Origin: Leucaena leucocephala
Taxonomy: Eukaryota; Streptophyta; Magnoliopsida; Fabales; Fabaceae
NCBI GenBank assembly: GCA_037074615.1
Contig: CM073537.1
Coordinates: 15,271,989-15,335,988 of the forward strand
Direction: 5' to 3'
DNA length: 64,000 nt
Part shown: positions 46,036 to 58,035 of the stretch, one piece after another
How the letters are laid out: the number at the start of each line of letters is the position of its first letter
Numbering within the stretch: position 1 is the first letter of the stretch
Notes under the pieces: model-generated
Told to the model about the DNA's origin: nothing
The model's input: the letters and a program-made list of their open reading frames with translations, nothing else
Database searches by the model: none
Position numbers and translations under genes: made by a program

Positions 46036-47183
46036 ATTTTTTAATTATATTATTAATTCGATCTTTAGTTTAACTAGTTGAAGAGACCCGATAACCTTTT
46101 TTATTGACATTTATTCATACTTTCAAATATTACATCAATCACTTGATTAATTTCTTGATAATTATAATTTTTTTAAGGATCAAATTGAAAAATATATATG
46201 ATGTTTTTAAAAAAAATAATAATAAAAGGCTAGTTGCCCTGTGTCATTCATTTGAGAAACAAGGAAGAAATTAGCGACATAGGTTTCGTGAGGAGAGAGA
46301 GATTTGGGAGTGGAGATACGAGGGCCCAATATCAATTAACAAACACGTCATTTTCTGCCTCAAGCACCTCCTTGGCTCCTTCCCTCATCAAAATCCACTC
46401 CCTCAGATATCCCAATTTTCAAACTTGAGAAGCACTTCGCATTTGCATGAAGCAGTCCACGTGCCTTCTCTCTCTTCTCTCTCTCTCTCTTCCCTCTGCA
46501 ATGTGCAATCTCAATCCCTCCCCCTCCTTCCTCCTTCTCTCTTCTTCCTCATGCCGTTTCGAAACACATCGCCCCGACCCCACTTTCTGTCACTTTCCCG
46601 GGAAAATTATATAATATATATACCACTCCCTGAGTTGATTACGCGATTCATCTACAGCCTATACTGTGTAACTGAAATTGGATTTAAACAATAGATAAAA
46701 AAAGAAAGAAATAAAGAATGGAACGCTGATTCCCGCTATTAAGCACGGTTCGGAGAGCGAGTGTGGAAGGGAGTGCCAGAGATTGTGAAAACGAAGATTC
46801 TATAAAAGCCTTGATTTGAGGGTGACTCGCGGTTACCTGTTGTTGCCATTTGGGGACTCCACCGACTCACCTTTCCTCCCTTGTCTCTTTTTTCCCCCTC
46901 CATCTTATCACTATTCTACTGCGCCGTTCAATTTTTTTGGTATTTGATTTCTCTTTATCTCTGTTTCATTATCCCTGTTTCTCTGAATTTTGTCAGATAT
47001 CTTCCTTGTTTTGCTCAATTTGACTAGGGTTTGTCTTACTTTCCTGGATTTCGAACCTGTATATGAATGTGGCAATCGATCCCTTTTACGCAATCCCTAG
47101 GATTCGATTTCAATCCATTTTCTTCTATTTTCTGGGGTTGATTTTGATGTTCTTTTGATTTAATCTCAATAGCTTTCTTACCC
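46036..47183 (+). promoter_or_regulatory. Promoter and 5' leader of the Raf-like kinase gene
   Basis: 46036-46230 is AT-rich. From about 46250 the base composition rises and a CT-rich tract appears (about 46465-46500), typical of a plant 5' UTR. TATATATA at about 46612-46622 is a possible TATA element but its position relative to the leader is uncertain. Open frames at 46234-46428 and 46425-46694 have no conserved motif and are probably leader. Confidence 0.45.
47063..47158 (+). promoter_or_regulatory. Upstream ORF (31 codons) before the kinase start
   Basis: ATG at 47063 begins MNVAIDPFYAIPRIR and ends at TGA 47156-47158, 25 nt before the main ATG at 47184. If retained in the mature leader it would reduce initiation at the kinase. 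It could lie in a leader intron, which I cannot exclude. Confidence 0.4.
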
Positions 47184-50100
47184 ATGGCGTTTGACCAAAA
47201 TTCCGTTCCAAAAGATCTGCGACCGTTAAACGTAGCTCGAACTATGCCTGACGAGCCTCTCATTGTACCGGCGACTACCATGGGTCGAACGTTAGAATGC
47301 TTTCCTCCAACTTCAGCTCGTGAGATCGGTAGCCCAGCGACTATGTCCATTTTTTACCCGGCACAGGTATCTGATGCTGGGCTTGTTGGTGTGGGGTATG
47401 GAACTATGTCAACGGGTCCTACTTCCTGGTGCGTTCGTCCAAGTGTGTCAATTGTGCATCCGGCCATGAGTCCTAATGTTGGGTATAACTGTAGTCCTAA
47501 TTTTGGCAATCGGATTGCTGGTAGCAATGCTGTTGATCTTTCAAGCAGTGTCGTTGCAAATGGACCTGGTTATACCACGATTCTGAGCAACTGGTCTGGG
47601 GGCAGTGGCTTGGATAGGGCTGGAAACGATGCAGTTAACGGGTATGGTTGTAGTTCTGGTCAGGGAAATAGAATCATTGGCAGTGCCATTTCTAGTGATC
47701 AGGTAGGCAGTACTGCAACAACTGGGTTCGGTAATAGCCCCACTCAGCGGAATGCAGCCGATCTTGCGAGTGATGAGGGTGGGGATGACTCCGTGTCAGG
47801 GAGAAAAGTAAAGTTTTTATGCAGTCACGGTGGGAAGATTCTACCTAGACCTAGTGATGGGATGTTGAGATATGTTGGAGGGCAGACTAGAATAATTAGT
47901 GTGAAGAGAGATGTGAGCTTCAACGAACTGATGCAAAAGATTGTTGATACATATGGTCAACCTGTGGTTATCAAGTATCAGCTCCCTGAAGAGGATCTTG
48001 ATGCGTTGGTTTCAGTTTCTTGCCCAGATGATCTTGAAAATATGATGGATGAGTATGAAAAATTAATAGAAAGATCTTCTGATGGTTCAGCTAAACTAAG
48101 GATTTTTCTGTTTTCTGCATCAGAAATTGATGCTCCTGTTGCGGGGCCGTTAGTAGATCTACGTGATAGTGGGCAGAGATATGTTGAGGCTGTGAATGGA
48201 ATTACAGATGCAGTCAATGGTCGGCTCACGAGGAAAGGGAGTATCACAAGTGCAGCTTCAACCCAAAATTCAGATGTTAGTGGGGCTGAGGCTCTTGATA
48301 GTTCTGTTGCTGGTCCAGGGGATGCAAGTGTAACACCATCATCTTGTGTGTTATCACCCAGAGACAATGTGGCAGCTTCTCATGACACTGCTGCAAAGTT
48401 GGTGGTGGCAGATCAAAGTCCAAGAGTATACTCAGATGCTTCTGCAGTTCTGGTGGGCACGCAAGTTGCTATGTCTGGTCCAGCCCAGCCTTCAGCTTTC
48501 CAGAATGAGGTTGAACTAGAAAAGTCTGTGCCTTTTACTTTACAGCAACAGCAATTTGGAGTGCAGCAATCTGGAATGGACATTTTACCTCCTACACCTT
48601 ATGTGCATCCTTTTGTTGATTCACGTCAGGAAGTTATGAATCATGCAGATTATGTCCAGCTGCCTCCTCAGGGGGGTTTCCCAAATTCTCAACATTTAGG
48701 GAAGCATGGGCCTGCCTTTACTGAACAGCAGTTCCATGATAATATTCAATCTTTTGTTCCACACCAGTTCATCCCTGCAGTGCCAATGACAATGACTCCA
48801 TCAGCTTCTCATGTTAGTGCAAGACCAAACGTTCCCCAACCATTGATGCAACCCCAGCAAATTCGATTGGACCAATATAATGATGAAAGCACGTCAGGGC
48901 CAAAGATCATCCAGCTTCCTGTTGAACAAAACTACAATGCTTACCCAGTTCAAGTTCCTTCTGTTGTGGTTGCTGGTAATTATGGTTGGGTTCAGGTTCC
49001 TCCACAAGAGAATGTTATGTTGTCTGACGGTTTGTTACCTCAACAACAAGTAAGAATCCCTGAGAAATTCCAGAAAGAGGAAGATTGTTATATGTGTCAG
49101 AAATTATTGCCTCATGCACATTCAGATCCTTTGGTTCCAGATCAGCGGGATGGTGTTGCAAGTTCAATTTCTGATTCAATCCTGAGCTATCATGGTCTCC
49201 CTATGGAGGAAAACTTACAAGCTCAAGCCACAAACAGGGTGATGGTGACTTCACCCTTGATGGATGGTGCTATTGAACAAGGGATTGACACCAAATCCAG
49301 AGTCGTTAGCAAAGTGGAATCTCCCAGGGGAATACCTTTCGCTAATGCAACAGGCCTTTCTTATAAGCTTGAGTCTGGGGAGAGGAATGTTATACAAAAG
49401 CCTGCTGCTTTTGATTATCTGAGGAGTCCCATTATCTCCGATGTGTTTGGAAAGGCAGTAGATAGCCAGTCACCAACTGATGGGTTCATGGGGACGGCAC
49501 CACTGTCTTGCCTAGATGTTGTTGGCCAACAAACGGTGCCACTTGAAAACTGGGTTAAGCAGGATGTGCTAATGAATAAACCTGTTTATAGTGATACAAC
49601 TCCTGTTCAAGAGTCCCCTACTGAGCATACAAATGAATTTGTTAACTTGGTCTCCCAGCCGGTGGAATGTAGTCAGATAGCACAAACATCTGTTTGGGAC
49701 ATTCCTGAGTCAAAAAGTGGAAACCTCCTCAAGGATGATAATCTTCCATCTGTCAGGTCTGGAGATGTGCAGAATTCTTCGAACTCACTTTTCAGTAATC
49801 AGGATCCCTGGAATGTACACCATAGTACGTACTTTCCTCCTCCAAGACCTAGCAAAGTTCCTTCAAAGAAAGAAATATATTCTTCTAAGGATCACTTTGG
49901 TGAGGAATTGACCGGTGACTCTGGGGAACAAAATTTAGAAGCTCAATTGGAGGATAGTCTTTACCAGCCATTCAAACAGAGTTTATATTTAGATCATGGC
50001 TATTCAGCCAAGGGTCTGTAACTTTTTTTAAATTCCTAACACACACATATGTGTTAATATTATAGTTTGATTGTTGTTTTATAGTTGTGGATCGCATAAC

Positions 50101-53100
50101 CATTATCTTGTTTCTTTAATGAAGGCTCAGCTGAAGACCAGATCAAACAAGACCTTCAAGCTGTTGCTGAGGGTGTAGCTGCTTCTGTTCTGCACCCAAG
50201 CACTCCTAGTCCTGATTTACATGGTAGAGATGTGTCCAGTCAGGAAGACGTTGGAGATGTAGATGATCTAAACAGATCTAAAGCTTTGGTAATTTTCTTT
50301 ACTTGTTCCTCAATATGTTTGTTATCTCCTGTCTTGTAATTGCAGAAATGATCTCCAAATTAACGTTTCCACCCCCTTTTTTCGTGTCATGGTTTCATTA
50401 CAATTAAAGGTATAATTATATATACAATCCTTTTTAGGATGTCAAGAGCAAGCTTCCAGAAAAGCCAAATTTCGGCATTCCTTTATCAGATGGTCTTGAA
50501 GGATTGCAGGTTGATTTTCTTTTTGGGGCTTATACTTCACGTTCTATGCTTTCATGTTGTTGAATTAGCAGAGCTGACACGTTGCTTTTGGTTTTTTGGT
50601 AGATTATAAAGAATTGTGACCTTGAACAGCTGAGAGAACTAGGTTCAGGTACCTTTGGGACTGTATATCATGGAAAATGGAGGGGCACTGATGTGGCAAT
50701 CAAGCGTATTAATGATAGGTGCTTTGCTGGAAAGCCTTCTGAGCAAGAGCGCATGGTCTGGGTCTATCTTATTATTGATTATAACTTCCATTTTTCTGAA
50801 TTCATTTCCTGACTAATAAAATAACCTTGTTAGTTAATTCTTGGTTGATGCATCATACAGAGGACTGACTTCTGGAATGAAGCAATCAAACTTGCTGACT
50901 TGCATCATCCAAATGTTGTAGCATTCTATGGTGTTGTGCTTGATGGCCCAGGAGGTTCTGTGGCAACAGTAACAGAGTTTATGGTCAATGGTTCTCTAAG
51001 AAATGCCTTGCAGAAAAGTGATAGGTAGTGTCTTCTTATAATTTTGTGTGAATTAGCATCCCCCGATCCCTCAATTGATTTACTTTACCTTGATAAATGT
51101 ACTTTTTCCAGAATTTTAATAAGTTTGATACTAACGTGTTCATATCAGGAATCTTGACAAGCGCAAGTGCCTTTTGATTGCATTGGATGTGGCATTTGGT
51201 ATGGAATACCTGCATGGGAAAAATATTGTACACTTCGACTTGAAAAGTGACAACTTGCTAGTGAATCTCAGAGATCCACACCGCCCAATATGCAAGGTTT
51301 ATAATATGGTCTATTGAGTTTTGGAAGCTTGTTTCTTTTTCATTTTATGTGGTTTACTTGCATTATAAACATACACACACAAATCACTATAATAAAATTC
51401 AGAAATCACAAAGGCATTGATACAATGCAATGGCTGAATTGGAAGGATCTTGAATGGATGTTGCAATTACACATGGTCCAGAGAAGTGTCAAAATATTGG
51501 GTATCACATGGTTGCTATGGTGGTTGGGTTCATTGCATCCTGATGCAACCTGGCTATTAAAAACAACATTCTCATTTTCACTAGGTGTTTCTAAATGAAT
51601 TAAAACCAAAAATGGCTCATGAAGTATTGTTTAGGTGCAGCTTTTAGAATAAATACTTGATGTTCAAACTGCAAAGTCATGTATTGTGAAAGAGTTGCAC
51701 CGGTATAATTGGATCTGTAAAAAAACATGGATAATAAACATTAAGGACTGATGGCATTTGTGGTGTCTGGGTACTTACTTTTCTGTCCAGAACACACAGA
51801 TAGTGTGGTCATCTGCACAATAAAATTTTTCAGTAGATCTCATGTTATCAGTTCAGGATACTAGTGTTATGGATCATGGGATGTGTTTCATTTTCTTTTC
51901 TTTGATTTGATACTTATGATGACACGCTGTTCTGTGCCACTCTCTGTTTGATACTTGCTGCAGTATTGAATATGGATACATTTTAATAATTGGGAATGAT
52001 GACTAAATGGTGACTTGCATTAACATCTAGAACAATTGATTTAATTTGGTTAGCTTTTTATTATTGAAAATTATTGATTGTGCTGCTTCACATAAGGCCC
52101 ATTTTATCCTTAGTTTGATTGCATTTGTGAAAACTCCTCCATAAGATCGTGAATATTGTTCTGAAATTAGTTTTAATTTTGCACTTTCCAGAATTCTTTT
52201 GATTTGTTTTGCAACCTGATGAAGCAACGGGGGCTGGTTCACTTTCGGTTACTAATGTTGAAAGTGACTCAGCTTAAAGATTCATATTAGGGTTTAAAAC
52301 ATGATGCTGTTGAAGAAATTGTTTCTTTTTCTTTTTGCTCCTTTCTTTTTTTGTTTTTGATAAGGGCTCCTACTTTTATTCTTCTTGTTTTTCCCTTCTC
52401 AATCTTAATTTAAGGTTGAGATACTCTATTTCTTCCTTGTATCTGTATTTCTTTTTATTGTTTTGTTATCTATGATGTTATGATGGTCACATTATTCGGA
52501 GCAGGATTCAGATGATCAAGGAAAAGTAGTGTCTGAGATTCATTACCGAGAAAATGTTGTTAGATTACCGCATACAATCAACATATGAACTTCAAGATGC
52601 TTAATTTCCTGTTCAATTGTGTTCTGAAAATGCATTAAATTGGATAAAAAATACGTGAACAGAAAGAGGAAGAAATCTGAGATGAATCTTTCTCCAAAAT
52701 TGAAAATAAACTTGAACTAGTGAAGTCCGTTGTTCCAATTGTAAGAGAAAATAGTCAAAACTCTCAACCAAGTTCTTCCAGCTTTTCTCCCCTGCTACTT
52801 TGTTATTTGCTCTCTTTCTCTTCCCTTTGTTACATGATTGACACCTTTAATGTTTAATATTTCAGACTTTTAGGTTGAATTGTGCAATATTAGGTACAAC
52901 GTATTCCATCAACTGCTTCATCAATTGCTTTTAACTGATTTTTAGCGTCAATGTTGTGTGCTTCTCATGGTACAACAGCACTATTATTTTCATGAAGCAA
53001 TTGAAAACATTAATTATTCCTTTATATAACTATTCTTGTCAAGCTGCAATCTGTCTTCACACCTGTGCTTCTGATAATACCAGGTTGGTGACTTGGGTCT

Positions 53101-53674
53101 ATCTAAGGTGAAATGTCAGACACTGATCTCCGGTGGTGTGCGAGGAACACTGCCTTGGATGGCTCCGGAACTACTGAATGGAAGCAGTAGCCTTGTTTCT
53201 GAGAAGGTTTATGCTATGACTAAATTATTGATCTTTTCTGGTGAATACTCTAAACTTGAGATCTCTCATCTGATATTTGTTGTGTTAGGTTGATGTGTTT
53301 TCATTTGGTATTGTGATGTGGGAAATCCTCACGGGAGGGGAGCCATATGCTGATTTGCACTATGGTGCTATTATAGGTATTGTGATGTTTTAGTCTTTGC
53401 TTTCTTGCTTTCAGTCATTGAGCTGCTTGTGAGTTATTTTTCTTTGCACAATTCAGGGGGTATTGTGAGCAACACTTTGCGACCTCCGGTTCCAGATTCC
53501 TGTGATCCAGAATGGAAATTGCTGATGGAGCGTTGCTGGTCGTCAGAGCCATCAGAGAGGCCAAGCTTTACTGAGATCGCGAATGAACTACGCTCTATGG
53601 CATCCAAGGTTCCTCCCAAAGGACAAGCTCAACAGCAGCAACCCTCTGCATTGCAGGCTCAAGTACTGAAATGA
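47184..53674 (+). CDS. PB1 domain Raf-like protein kinase, MAPKKK group B (9 exons, 1319 aa)
   Basis: Exons: 47184-50013, 50125-50288, 50438-50509, 50603-50755, 50861-51024, 51149-51296, 53084-53206, 53289-53376, 53457-53674. All introns are GT-AG with matching phases, and 3960 nt give 1319 residues. Start context is CCCATGGCG. A PB1 domain lies at about 206-312 (KVKFLCSHGGKILPRPSDG, YQLPEEDLDALVSVSCPDDL). A long, Gln/Pro/Ser-rich middle follows. The kinase is at about 1029-1300: Gly loop GSGTFGTVYHG, VAIK lysine K1056, HFDLKSDN with D1158, DLG at 1180-1182 in place of DFG, then GTLPWMAPELL and VDVFSFGIVMWEIL. A Gln-rich tail ends AQVLK. Domain order and motifs fit plant group-B4 Raf-like kinases, known to phosphorylate and activate SnRK2 kinases during osmotic stress. 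All catalytic residues are present. Intron 6 (1787 bp) is much longer than the others. Confidence 0.95.
51297..53083 (+). other. Long intron 6 of the kinase gene
   Basis: 1.8 kb between the HFDLKSDN exon and the DLG exon. GT at 51297 and AG at 53082-53083 are canonical. Frames inside (51314-51598 plus, 52027-52242 minus) have no known motif. I find no element ends. Confidence 0.6.
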
Positions 53675-54837
53675 ACCCACACCAATTGCTTAGAACTTCT
53701 GTGTCTGCTTTGTGTTTGTCTGTCATCATTGTGAAATTCATTATGGGTAAGGTCGAGTAGTAACTCAGTTCGTCAAAAAAAAAAAAAAAAAAAAAAAAGA
53801 CAAAAAGAATGAAGGTTTAGTTTTATTCCGTAGTTTCTATTACATTTCGTCCTGATTCCCTCAGTGAACATGCCAGATCATTTTGGGGCCACATAGAAGG
53901 AAATGATTTTGCTCATATATTGCTTTTGATATTACTTGTAAAGAGTCCTTACTGTAATGAATTTTTATAGTTTTTTTTTCACCATTCAATGGTATTACTA
54001 TATAACTATTTTGTGAGATATATATATACATACATATTTCTTTTTTGGGTTAATTCTTTACTTAGTGAGTTTAGACTATTTCTTCAACACCCCACGGGAA
54101 TTATTATGGCTTTGCAATTTGGTGTTTATTCAAACACTTCAAATACAGACAGTACATATAATTTAAGCCGGCCAATTACAGGTCAACACTAGTATTCCTA
54201 TGATCAACAATATCATTTTGAATTGTTTACTAATAGTTGCTTCGAGTGAAAGAAATTTGATATTATTTTTTAAAAGAAGTTCAACAACACTTAAAAATTG
54301 TTATTAGCTACAGTCGAGTTGAAGAGTTTGATTCCCTTTGGATGAATTTGAGAGTTCCAACTTTGTGCATGAAAATAAATCATGCTAAGAAATATATTTT
54401 TAAGTGCGCATGATAAAGTTTGATTCTTTCTAACTTAGCACATAATATAAACATTATATGAGAAAATAAGTAATATTTGATATCATATCATATGGTTCCT
54501 TAAAAAAAAGAAAGATGAATGTAAAAATAATAAGCTTTATGTGTATGTTTTATGTTATTGTCCCTTCTCAATTGTCGTAAGAATTTGCCTTTAAAGGGTA
54601 TGATTATATTATATCTAGTTGTTTGACATGTGTTCATCTTGTGTTCAAGCGAAGACATATTCCTTGGAACTCTCCGAAACTCAAAATTATTGCAGAAAAA
54701 TTTAAAACTATTGATAGCTAAGCTTTGGTTTTCTTAGACATTTCCTCCTCTTAGCCTTGTATGTCTTCCCCTAGACTCCTATAAAATGTTTCCTCTCCGA
54801 TAAAAAAGGCACCATACAATACATTCTGTGTTTGTCC
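53675..54837. other. 3' UTR of the kinase gene and spacer
   Basis: A run of about 24 A residues lies at about 53775-53798, within 130 bp of the kinase stop. The rest is AT-rich spacer leading to the next gene. Confidence 0.5.
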
Positions 54838-55245
54838 ATGAACATGTCTGCTTTTGAGGAGAGGCCACTGGTGGAACACGACCAAGATTTCTATGAGTAC
54901 GAACAAGTGGGCGGGGCCTGGTGTGGCTGTTTCCGAGTTTTTGGTTACAGACGGTGGCGGCAGCAGCACAGGGATGATGACGATGGAGGAGGAGGAGGAT
55001 GGCTGATGAGCAAGTTGAGGAAGATGAAGGAGGCTTCAGAAGTAATTGCAGGGCCTAAATGGAAGACGTTCATTAGAAAGATGAATTGCAGAAATAAGCA
55101 AAAGAACAACAGGTTTCAGTATGATGAACATAGCTATGCTCTTAATTTCGATAGCTTTGCTCTTAATAACGAAGATGAAGACCTGGACTTCCCTCCTAGT
55201 TTTTCCTCCAGGTTCACTGTTCCAATTCGCCATACTGAATCTTGA
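54838..55245 (+). CDS. Small intronless SYALNF-motif protein (135 aa)
   Basis: I start at the first ATG (54838); a second ATG lies two codons later. The stop is TGA 55243-55245. Features in order: an acidic N-terminus (EERPLVEHDQDFYEYEQ), GGAWCGCFRVFGYRRWRQQ (Trp/Cys/aromatic patch), a Gly/Asp stretch, GGWLMSKLRKMKE, WKTFIRKMNC and YDEHSYALNFDSF near residues 98-110. It ends FSSRFTVPIRHTES. The YDxxSYALNF motif and the ordering (Cys patch, basic helix, SYALNF, Ser-Arg-containing tail) are shared with the protein at 30275-30700. Function unknown. No membrane segment. The gene lies 1.2 kb behind the kinase on the same strand, with no evidence of a functional link. Confidence 0.82.
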   Translation: MNMSAFEERPLVEHDQDFYEYEQVGGAWCGCFRVFGYRRWRQQHRDDDDGGGGGWLMSKLRKMKEASEVIAGPKWKTFIRKMNCRNKQKNNRFQYDEHSYALNFDSFALNNEDEDLDFPPSFSSRFTVPIRHTES

Positions 55246-56487
55246 ACACTTTTCAAGATTAAGATTTAATTTGTTCGATTTATACATATATGTATTGTTT
55301 ATTCATGCAAAGATCATTTTGTTTTTATGCCCTACGTTTTGCTCAATTTTCTCCAGTTTCATCTTCGCCTGCACCACAAAGTTATGATAACAATGCTGGG
55401 AAATGCAAAAGCTACTCTCTAACAGATATAGAGTGTATCACATGTTTTGTTAAACAATGTTAAATTTTTCTCCCAATCTTTAGATCAAGCTTATTTGTAT
55501 ACTAAATTTCATGAAGGGCAACCAATACGCTAAAATGGAGAGATTGCATCAATCACCGGTGTTATGGATTGTGATGTCAAGCCCATCTAATCATAAGGAA
55601 GCCGTGAGTCAATTATTGAAAATAAAAAAGGTAGAGATTGGAAATATTGTGAGACAGTGGGATATACTTGTGTCTCGTGGTGGCATTAAGGTCTGGGAGC
55701 ATCTTTTGTGCAAGTGTTCGTCGAGAATCTTTCCATAAATGTTGGAGCCTTCTACATGTGTGCAAGAGGAACCATCCAATTATTGCCCGTTATAAAACCA
55801 ATATCCCTTGAAGACATTAATTAGCCTGTTTGGAAACCTTTCAAATGATTTCATAAACACTTCTACAATAAATCAAGCTTACATATTTATTTAAAATCAC
55901 TTTTAAAAAGCCTAATCCAAACAACCTCTGCGTTTGCGTGCTGATCATTCATTCTGGTTAGATTAGAGGGTTCCTCCTAGACCATGTTTGTTTGCATTAA
56001 GTGCTCTTTTGCCTGCATGACACATCTAGTTCTGAACAAACCACAAAAAATCTAACATATGAAAAGGCAAACAAATGGCAATCTTTGTTTGATCATTATG
56101 GTTAGTTGACCAAAACCAAAGCCAACTGAACTATATTCCAATTATGATAAGCATTAGTCTTAAGGCCTAATAAGCTACCAAACCGGCATGATCGAGAAAA
56201 AGGACAATAATTAGTGTTAGTGGAACAAAAGAAGCAAACCTTAGCATTTGTTAGGTACGCAGAATTCCTTTAACAAGAATCTTGATGTAGATTCAGCTTC
56301 CAAATTAAATATCACAAGTAAGAATCTAATTCCACCGGAGGCCATAGTTTTATAACTAAAATTACTTCTTAAATGTTTAATGAATTCTCCAATAGTGTTT
56401 ACTAAATCCTTATAATGACAAAGATGATCTTGAGAGCTAGATAAACTATGACAACCGAATAAAATTTGATGGAAACTATTAAATACA
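55246..56487. other. Spacer
   Basis: Frames at 55511-55738 (plus) and 56241-56501 (minus) are open without recognisable domains. I do not call them genes. Confidence 0.4.
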
Positions 56488-57027
56488 TGGTAAATGTACA
56501 ATCAGTACTCAAAATTTATTTTAAAAGTACAATTAACACCTTAAAGTATTTAAGGACTAATTTTAGAAATATAATTAACATCCTAAAATATTTAAATTGT
56601 TATAATTTTATCCTTTCCTGAACAAAAAAATATGAACTTTTATTAGATACGTGTTACATATATAATTTTTTTTTCAATACATGGTCACATGACTTAATAA
56701 ATTGTAATAAACAAATTATGAAATTTCTCACTCTTTATTTATAAATTCCATACAAAATCAATTTTAAGGTTTATTCAGTACTCATTTTTAAATAATATGA
56801 CACATGTGACCTTTTAAATAATAATATGTTGAAATAAAAAATTTACATAACATGGATGGAACGTAAATTTATTTTTATAAGTGAAAGGACGAAATTGTAT
56901 TAATTTAAATATTTTAAGGTATTAATTGTATCTTTAAAATTAGTTCGTGTGTTAATTGCACCCTTAAATATTTTAGGGTACTAATTATTCTTCCAAAATT
57001 AATTTAGGATATTAGATATATTTTTTA
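56488..57027. repeat. Larger, eroded relative of the 32696 hairpin element
   Basis: The left end has GTACAATTAACACCTTAAAG and the right end has GTTAATTGCACCCTTAAATA and CTTCCAAAATTAATTTAGGA, which are in inverted orientation relative to each other. The wording matches both arms of the 32696-32897 hairpin. Here the arms are separated by about 350 bp of AT-rich DNA. Confidence 0.6.
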
Positions 57028-57489
57028 CCTTTAAATATATGCATTAAAAATATCAACAAGTTCTTTTAAGTAACAAGGGATTTCTCCTCTATCAATTACG
57101 AGACAAAATATATTATAATTGATTAATTATTTATAAATTATTATAAATTATTAGTTAAAAATTTAAAATATTATAGAATTAGTTAATATAGTTTTTGATT
57201 AATTACTATTATAAAATTTAAAATTTTTTAAAGATCAAAGTGATTTATAATTATTATGAATAATTATTATAGTTAAAAATTTTAAATATCATAAAATTAG
57301 TTAATAAAATTATTAATTAATTACTATAATATAGCTCAAAATATTTTAAAGATAAAATGAGATTATTGATTAAAATTTATAGATAAAATAATTAAAAATA
57401 TTGAGTCGAATCAATTCATATTATTTTTTAATTAAATTAAATATTATAAAATATTAAAAATATCGTAATTTGATTGATGGATTGATGAT
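57028..57489. other. AT-rich spacer
   Basis: Degenerate repetition of TTAATTA / TATTATAAATTA phrases. No gene. Confidence 0.45.
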
Positions 57490-58035
57490 AGTTGATAATT
57501 GGCCTGTTTGGATAGGATTTTAAAAAAGGGCTTATGAAAAAAATGGCTTATGGATAACTTATGAAAAAGGGCTTTTAGATAAGATTTTATGGGAAAAAAG
57601 TGGTTTTGAATAAATAAGTGTTTGGATAGTTATTTTTAGAATGACTTTTTATATTGGTAAATTACCAAAAATAGTATGATTTGATTAAAAGTAAGAGAGA
57701 TGAGAGAGGTAGATAAAAGAAAAGAGAGAGGAGAGATGGTAGAGAGTAGAGAGGAGAGAGGAGAGATAGTGTAAGAAAAAGTAGGAGAGAGGAGAAAGAG
57801 TGTAAGAAAAAGTAGAAGAGAGGAGAGAGGGTGTGAGAAAAAGTAGGGGTAAGATAGTAATTAGATAATTTATAAACTCTTTTACTGTTCAAAAAACTAG
57901 TTTTAATAGCTTATTTAAAACTATGATTTTATCCAAATATACTTATAGATAAATATAATAGTTTATTTTAAATTTTTTTTAAACTAAAATTTTACTAAAA
58001 AAGATTTTTAAAACCATGAGCTAGAACAGGCACCA
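57490..58035. mobile_element. MITE-like repeat, TGTTTGGAT family (copy 3)
   Basis: The ends are TTGGCCTGTTTGGATAGG and (reversed) TTGGTGCCTGTTCTAG. The same internal order is present as in the 19240 copy, including GGTAAATTACCAAAAATAGT and a purine tract at about 57690-57845. Target duplication is not clear. Confidence 0.65.

Noticed and set aside
53775..53798. Poly-A run as a retrocopy tail
   Set aside because: The adjoining kinase gene has eight introns, so it is not a processed copy; the run is probably a simple homopolymer in the 3' UTR.
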